DNA from: Nitrospirota bacterium
Lineage (GTDB): Bacteria; Nitrospirota; JACRHJ01
DNA length: 8,908 bases
NCBI GenBank assembly: GCA_027328825.1
Contig: DAHWTK010000064.1
Span: 1-8,908 of the forward strand
Direction of reading: 5' to 3'
This document shows, piece by piece, positions 6,396 through 8,908 of this stretch. Under the pieces are notes generated by a model that searched no databases, was not told the origin of the DNA, and saw only the letters and a program-made list of their open reading frames with translations. A program made the translations under genes and the position numbers. Position 1 is the first letter of the stretch, and every line of letters starts with the position of its first letter.

Positions 6396-7496
6396 TTAGC
6401 TTGCCTTGGTTGACCTGATGACTTCCGGTGTTATGCATCTCGTCTCGACCTCGTCCGCAGACGTGGCGGAACATTCTATAATCTGTTTTCCATCGGGAAG
6501 GGCGAACCGGAGGGTGAATGTGCCATCCGGACGCAGTGTTATGGGACGCCCCTGAACGCTTACCTTCGCATCGGGTTCGGTCGCGCCGTAAACTATAAGC
6601 TCTGTATTCAGCACGAACCAGAACGCCTTCTGTTTCTTTTTCGAGGGAGACATGAGCGCAAGCGAGCCCATGCCGGGCGAGGATATGCCGAACGGCAATT
6701 TGCCTCCGGCGGCCAGGCGTATGTCAGCCGAAGAGGCTCCCGTGAAGGCGCTTAAGCCCCCTGATAGCGCGAAAATCCTCTCGAAATCGCTGTCCGGGAT
6801 CATCCATTCCTCGTCCAGTATGTCGGAAACCGAGTCCCTTGGCGTCCGGACGACGTTCGAGCGGGCAAGGGTTATGAATTTCCCGTCCTGCGTCTTAAGA
6901 CCAAGGTCTACTATAAAAGACCTGCCGGGCATCCCGGTGTTTATATACCAGTTCCCGACCCTGTCGTAAATGCCGATGTCGTAATGGCCGTGATCGTTTC
7001 CGCCGGCGAAGCGTATATCCGTCACGTCGTATACCCTGAGAGCCAGGTATGCGTCTTCTCCGGCCTTGCCGAGGTTCCCGCGCTCGATTTCCAGCTTCTT
7101 CCTGGATACCTCCCAGTAGGAATATGCCCAGTGCGGGTCCCGTACGAGTAGGACTATGCGGTCGTCTCCGTAGTGATACGGGAGTTCTGCGGGCAGACGG
7201 AACTCTTCCGGCGGCGTTCCGGTATAAAATTTGCTCTCTTCCACCGCCTGCTGCACACTCTGGGCCGGTTGAGCCGCTTCGGCATGTTGCTGGTCTGCGG
7301 TAGAGCCTCCTGTTTCGGCGGCGGACGGTTTATTCTTGGTATATGATTCCTGTTTGGATATAGGGGCGGCCTTGGCGGATTGCAGAATTTTTATAATTTC
7401 CTGTTTTTTTGCGCTTTTTCTGATACTTATCCCAAGCTTAACAGCAAGTTCCTGAAGCTCTTTTTCTTCAAGCTTCTCCAGATTGGACTTTTTCAT
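6396..7496 (-). CDS. DUF4912 protein with N-terminal Rho_N-like domain
   Basis: A 366-aa cytosolic protein of unknown function. Residues 1-42 ('LEKLEEKELQELAVKLGI' then 'KQEIIKIL') match the Rho N-terminal / SAP-like helical fold, which can bind nucleic acid. Residues 43-98 are a low-complexity Ala/Gln/Ser/Glu linker. Residues 108-235 are the DUF4912 core: 'DDRIVLLVRDPHWAYSYWEVS', 'LRVYDVTDIRF', 'GNWYINTGMPGRSFIVDLGL', 'ITLARSNVVRTPR'. Residues 245-290 are Gly/Ser-rich, and 293-366 look like a small beta-sandwich ('YGATEPDAKVSVQGRPITLRPDG'). The ATG at 7496 has no clear Shine-Dalgarno although it is the first gene after a strong promoter. The stop TAA overlaps the ribosome site of the GH57 branching enzyme 12 bp on, so the two are almost certainly co-expressed. 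Glucan binding is suggested by context only. Confidence 0.85.
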   Translation of the reverse strand: MKKSNLEKLEEKELQELAVKLGISIRKSAKKQEIIKILQSAKAAPISKQESYTKNKPSAAETGGSTADQQHAEAAQPAQSVQQAVEESKFYTGTPPEEFRLPAELPYHYGDDRIVLLVRDPHWAYSYWEVSRKKLEIERGNLGKAGEDAYLALRVYDVTDIRFAGGNDHGHYDIGIYDRVGNWYINTGMPGRSFIVDLGLKTQDGKFITLARSNVVRTPRDSVSDILDEEWMIPDSDFERIFALSGGLSAFTGASSADIRLAAGGKLPFGISSPGMGSLALMSPSKKKQKAFWFVLNTELIVYGATEPDAKVSVQGRPITLRPDGTFTLRFALPDGKQIIECSATSADEVETRCITPEVIRSTKAS

Positions 7497-7554
7497 TGAA
7501 CCGGCCCCGCATTTTTTTAGGATACTTGAAAACGGACACCTTGGAACTTAAAAA

Positions 7555-7583
7555 AATATAACAAAAAATATACACGATGTCAA
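7555..7583 (-). promoter_or_regulatory. Sigma-70 promoter of the DUF4912-GH57 operon
   Basis: Read on the minus strand, a perfect -35 TTGACA (complement of 7578-7583) is followed by an exact 17-nt spacer and -10 TATATT (complement of 7555-7560, 5 of 6). Transcription should start near 7548, leaving a leader of about 52 nt before the ATG at 7496. This is the best promoter in the window and suggests substantial constitutive expression. Confidence 0.72.
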
Positions 7584-7594
7584 AAAAGGGGTCG

Positions 7595-7610
7595 GCAATT
7601 TTATTGCAAT
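7595..7610. promoter_or_regulatory. Small inverted repeat between divergent promoters
   Basis: GCAAT (7595-7599) and ATTGC (7603-7607) are inverted around TTT, and the overlapping ATTGCAAT (7603-7610) is itself a palindrome. The element sits between the -35 boxes of the leftward DUF4912-GH57 promoter and the rightward gph promoter, and overlaps the gph -35. It is a possible operator, but AT-rich symmetry of this size can arise by chance. Confidence 0.25.
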
Positions 7611-7633
7611 TATTATCGGACATAAATTATAAT
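7604..7633 (+). promoter_or_regulatory. Sigma-70 promoter of gph, predicting a leaderless mRNA
   Basis: A perfect -10 TATAAT (7628-7633) has an 18-nt spacer to the -35 TTGCAA (7604-7609, 4 of 6). A start site about 7 nt after the -10 falls at 7639-7642, at or within two bases of the gph ATG at 7642. No Shine-Dalgarno-like purine stretch lies before that ATG, which fits leaderless translation. Confidence 0.6.
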
Positions 7634-7641
7634 TTCGGACT

Positions 7642-8298
7642 ATGACAAAGGCGGCGCTTTTCGACCTCGACGGGACGCTGGTGGATTCCCGTGAAGACAT
7701 AGCAGACTCCGTGAACCGGATGCTGAAGGAGATGGGCTATCCCTCACGTGATGAAGAGGAGATATACCGTTTTATAGGCGGCGGGATTCACAAGCTTGTC
7801 CTGGCGTCCCTCCCGCCGCAGTCCGTCACCGGCAAACCTGCGGCGGATATTGTGGACGAAGGAGTGGAGAGGTTCTGGCGGATATATAAAGACCACGTCC
7901 TCGATACCACCGCCCCGTATGAAGGCATACCGGAGGCGCTTAAGGCTCTGTCCGGCATTAAGCTCGGCCTGGCTACGAACAAGCCGCTTACGCACGCAAG
8001 GCTTATTCTGAATGGCCTTAATTTATCCGGGCTTTTCCCCTGCGTTAAGGGCTGGGTTCCAGGTCTTCCGGTAAAGCCTGATCCCGCGATACTTCTGCTT
8101 GCGTTGAGGGAGATGGATATATCACCCGCAGATGCCGTAATGGTGGGCGATGGTATAAACGACCTGCTCGCCGCGCGCGCCGCTGGAATGAAATGCTGTC
8201 TTGTCGGTTACGGCTACGGAGACAAGGCAAAGCTTCTGGAGGCCGGACCGGATTTTTTTGCCGAGCGGGTAGAGGACTTAAAGAAAATTATAGGATAG
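7642..8298 (+). CDS. gph: HAD-family phosphoglycolate phosphatase
   Basis: Cytosolic HAD hydrolase predicted to dephosphorylate 2-phosphoglycolate, a product of oxidative DNA repair and of photorespiration. The 218-aa length is usual for Gph. Motif I 'DLDGTLVDS' has the nucleophile Asp8 and acid/base Asp10. A helical C1 cap spans about 17-90. Motif II is Thr112-Asn113 in 'LATNKP', motif III Lys145 in 'VKPDP', and motif IV 'VGDGINDLLAA' with the Mg-binding Asp170 and Asp174. Related HAD phosphatases such as PpaX share these motifs, so the substrate is inferred. The ATG at 7642 is correct because motif I begins at residue 8. There is no ribosome site and the -10 box ends 8 nt upstream. Its 3' end overlaps the convergent comEC gene by 21 bp. 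Confidence 0.85.
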   Translation: MTKAALFDLDGTLVDSREDIADSVNRMLKEMGYPSRDEEEIYRFIGGGIHKLVLASLPPQSVTGKPAADIVDEGVERFWRIYKDHVLDTTAPYEGIPEALKALSGIKLGLATNKPLTHARLILNGLNLSGLFPCVKGWVPGLPVKPDPAILLLALREMDISPADAVMVGDGINDLLAARAAGMKCCLVGYGYGDKAKLLEAGPDFFAERVEDLKKIIG

Positions 8299-8908
8299 TC
8301 GTTTCTCAAGCCGGACGATATTTTCCTTCTCTGCGGCGAAATCCGTCGCAGGTTTCAGCGCAAGCCCTTCATAGGATTCCGCATCTACGGTTCTCCCGTC
8401 CGTGCAGAATATCGCCCCGCCGTTCCAGCGCGTGCAGAATACCTTCGCGCCGACGGCTTTCAGGTCGGCCACGGCCTCCGGAGACGGGGCCGGGTATGCC
8501 TTTATGTTTCCTTCCGATATAACCGCGTATTCCGGCCTGACAGCCGCCGCGAACTCAGGCGACATCGCTGTTCTCCCACCGTGGTGCGGTACCTTCAGGA
8601 CGGTAGACCTGAGCGGCAGAGGCGGTCTTGCGTCAAGCAGGGCATCTTCCGCCTCGTCCTGTATATCCGCGCCCAGGAGGAACGAGACCTTCCGGTATAC
8701 GACCCGTAATACCACCGAGCGGTCGTTTTCCAGCCAGTAGACAGGTTTTCCGGAGTCCGCTACAGGACATGCGGCGTCGTTTAACACCTGGAAGCGCACG
8801 CCGTCGATTTCGAAGCTTCCTCTGCCCCGGAATATTATACGGCGGACACCTTTTTTTATTGCAAGCGTCTGAAGCTCCCTGTATGCGTCCGAGCGGGACG
8901 CAAGGCCG
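8278..8908 (-). CDS. comEC: ComEC C-terminal metallo-beta-lactamase domain (5' part beyond window)
   Basis: The last 209 codons of a leftward gene whose start lies past the right edge. ComEC forms the inner-membrane channel for DNA uptake in competence, and this C-terminal domain is the nuclease-like part thought to degrade the non-transported strand. Visible landmarks are 'RGSFEIDGVRFQVLND', 'SVVLRVVYRKVSFLLGADIQDEAEDALL' (where homologues read 'LLTGDIe.eaE..LL'; the Asp is kept), 'STVLKVPHHGG' and 'YPAPSPEAVADLKAVGAKVF'. These are the late metal-site and structural motifs of ComEC-type lactamase folds. The membrane 'Competence' domain and the HxHxDH motif would lie upstream, outside the window. 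A stand-alone ComEC-like hydrolase is the alternative. The stop at 8278 lies inside the end of gph. Confidence 0.78.
   Translation of the reverse strand, partial: GLASRSDAYRELQTLAIKKGVRRIIFRGRGSFEIDGVRFQVLNDAACPVADSGKPVYWLENDRSVVLRVVYRKVSFLLGADIQDEAEDALLDARPPLPLRSTVLKVPHHGGRTAMSPEFAAAVRPEYAVISEGNIKAYPAPSPEAVADLKAVGAKVFCTRWNGGAIFCTDGRTVDAESYEGLALKPATDFAAEKENIVRLEKRLSYNFL

Noticed and set aside
8278..8799. comEC fragment treated as a complete 173-codon gene starting at GTG 8799
   Set aside because: The frame stays open upstream to the window edge with coding that looks like ComEC (Gly-Arg-Gly-Ser-Phe before 'EIDGVRF'), so the gene continues beyond 8908.

Overview
This is an 8.9 kb piece of bacterial chromosome, moderately GC-rich in the genes with AT-rich promoter gaps. 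The gene content is mostly housekeeping: GMP synthesis, rRNA modification, tRNA charging, alpha-glucan metabolism, phosphoglycolate detoxification and DNA uptake. No tRNA, rRNA, CRISPR array, insertion sequence or phage gene was seen. The lineage cannot be fixed from the sequence. A GH57 branching enzyme next to a DUF4912 protein, frequent TTG starts and interspersed palindromes of the 'GTCATTCCGAGC' kind suggest a deep-branching Gram-negative such as Nitrospirota, Omnitrophota or a deltaproteobacterium-like group. That placement is inference.

Layout. Positions 1-14 hold only the first codons of a leftward gene. Facing it across a divergent promoter region is a small DUF2795 gene (222-473) that ends in two tandem hairpins, the second a clear intrinsic terminator. 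A rightward housekeeping cluster follows: guaB (IMP dehydrogenase, 631-2094), an rluB-type pseudouridine synthase whose TTG start directly abuts the guaB stop (2095-2868), and aspS (2979-4748, TTG start). A long imperfect palindrome sits between rluB and aspS. A second hairpin at 4755-4777 separates aspS from the convergent leftward operon.

The leftward operon contains a Rho_N-like/DUF4912 protein (6396-7496) followed 12 bp later by a GH57 1,4-alpha-glucan branching enzyme (4794-6383). It is driven by a near-consensus sigma-70 promoter at 7555-7583. Back to back with it is a promoter for a gph-type HAD phosphatase (7642-8298). The -10 box of that promoter is so close to the ATG that the mRNA is predicted to be leaderless. 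The gph end overlaps by 21 bp the end of a leftward gene encoding the C-terminal metallo-beta-lactamase-like domain of ComEC, which runs off the right edge.

The genes form independent units rather than one pathway. The parts least explained by known biology are the DUF4912 protein tied to the glucan branching enzyme, and the stand-alone DUF2795 gene with its own strong promoter, a palindrome at the start site and its own terminator. The AspRS carries the His and Gly anticodon-domain residues associated with non-discriminating enzymes, which predicts indirect Asn-tRNA synthesis in this organism.
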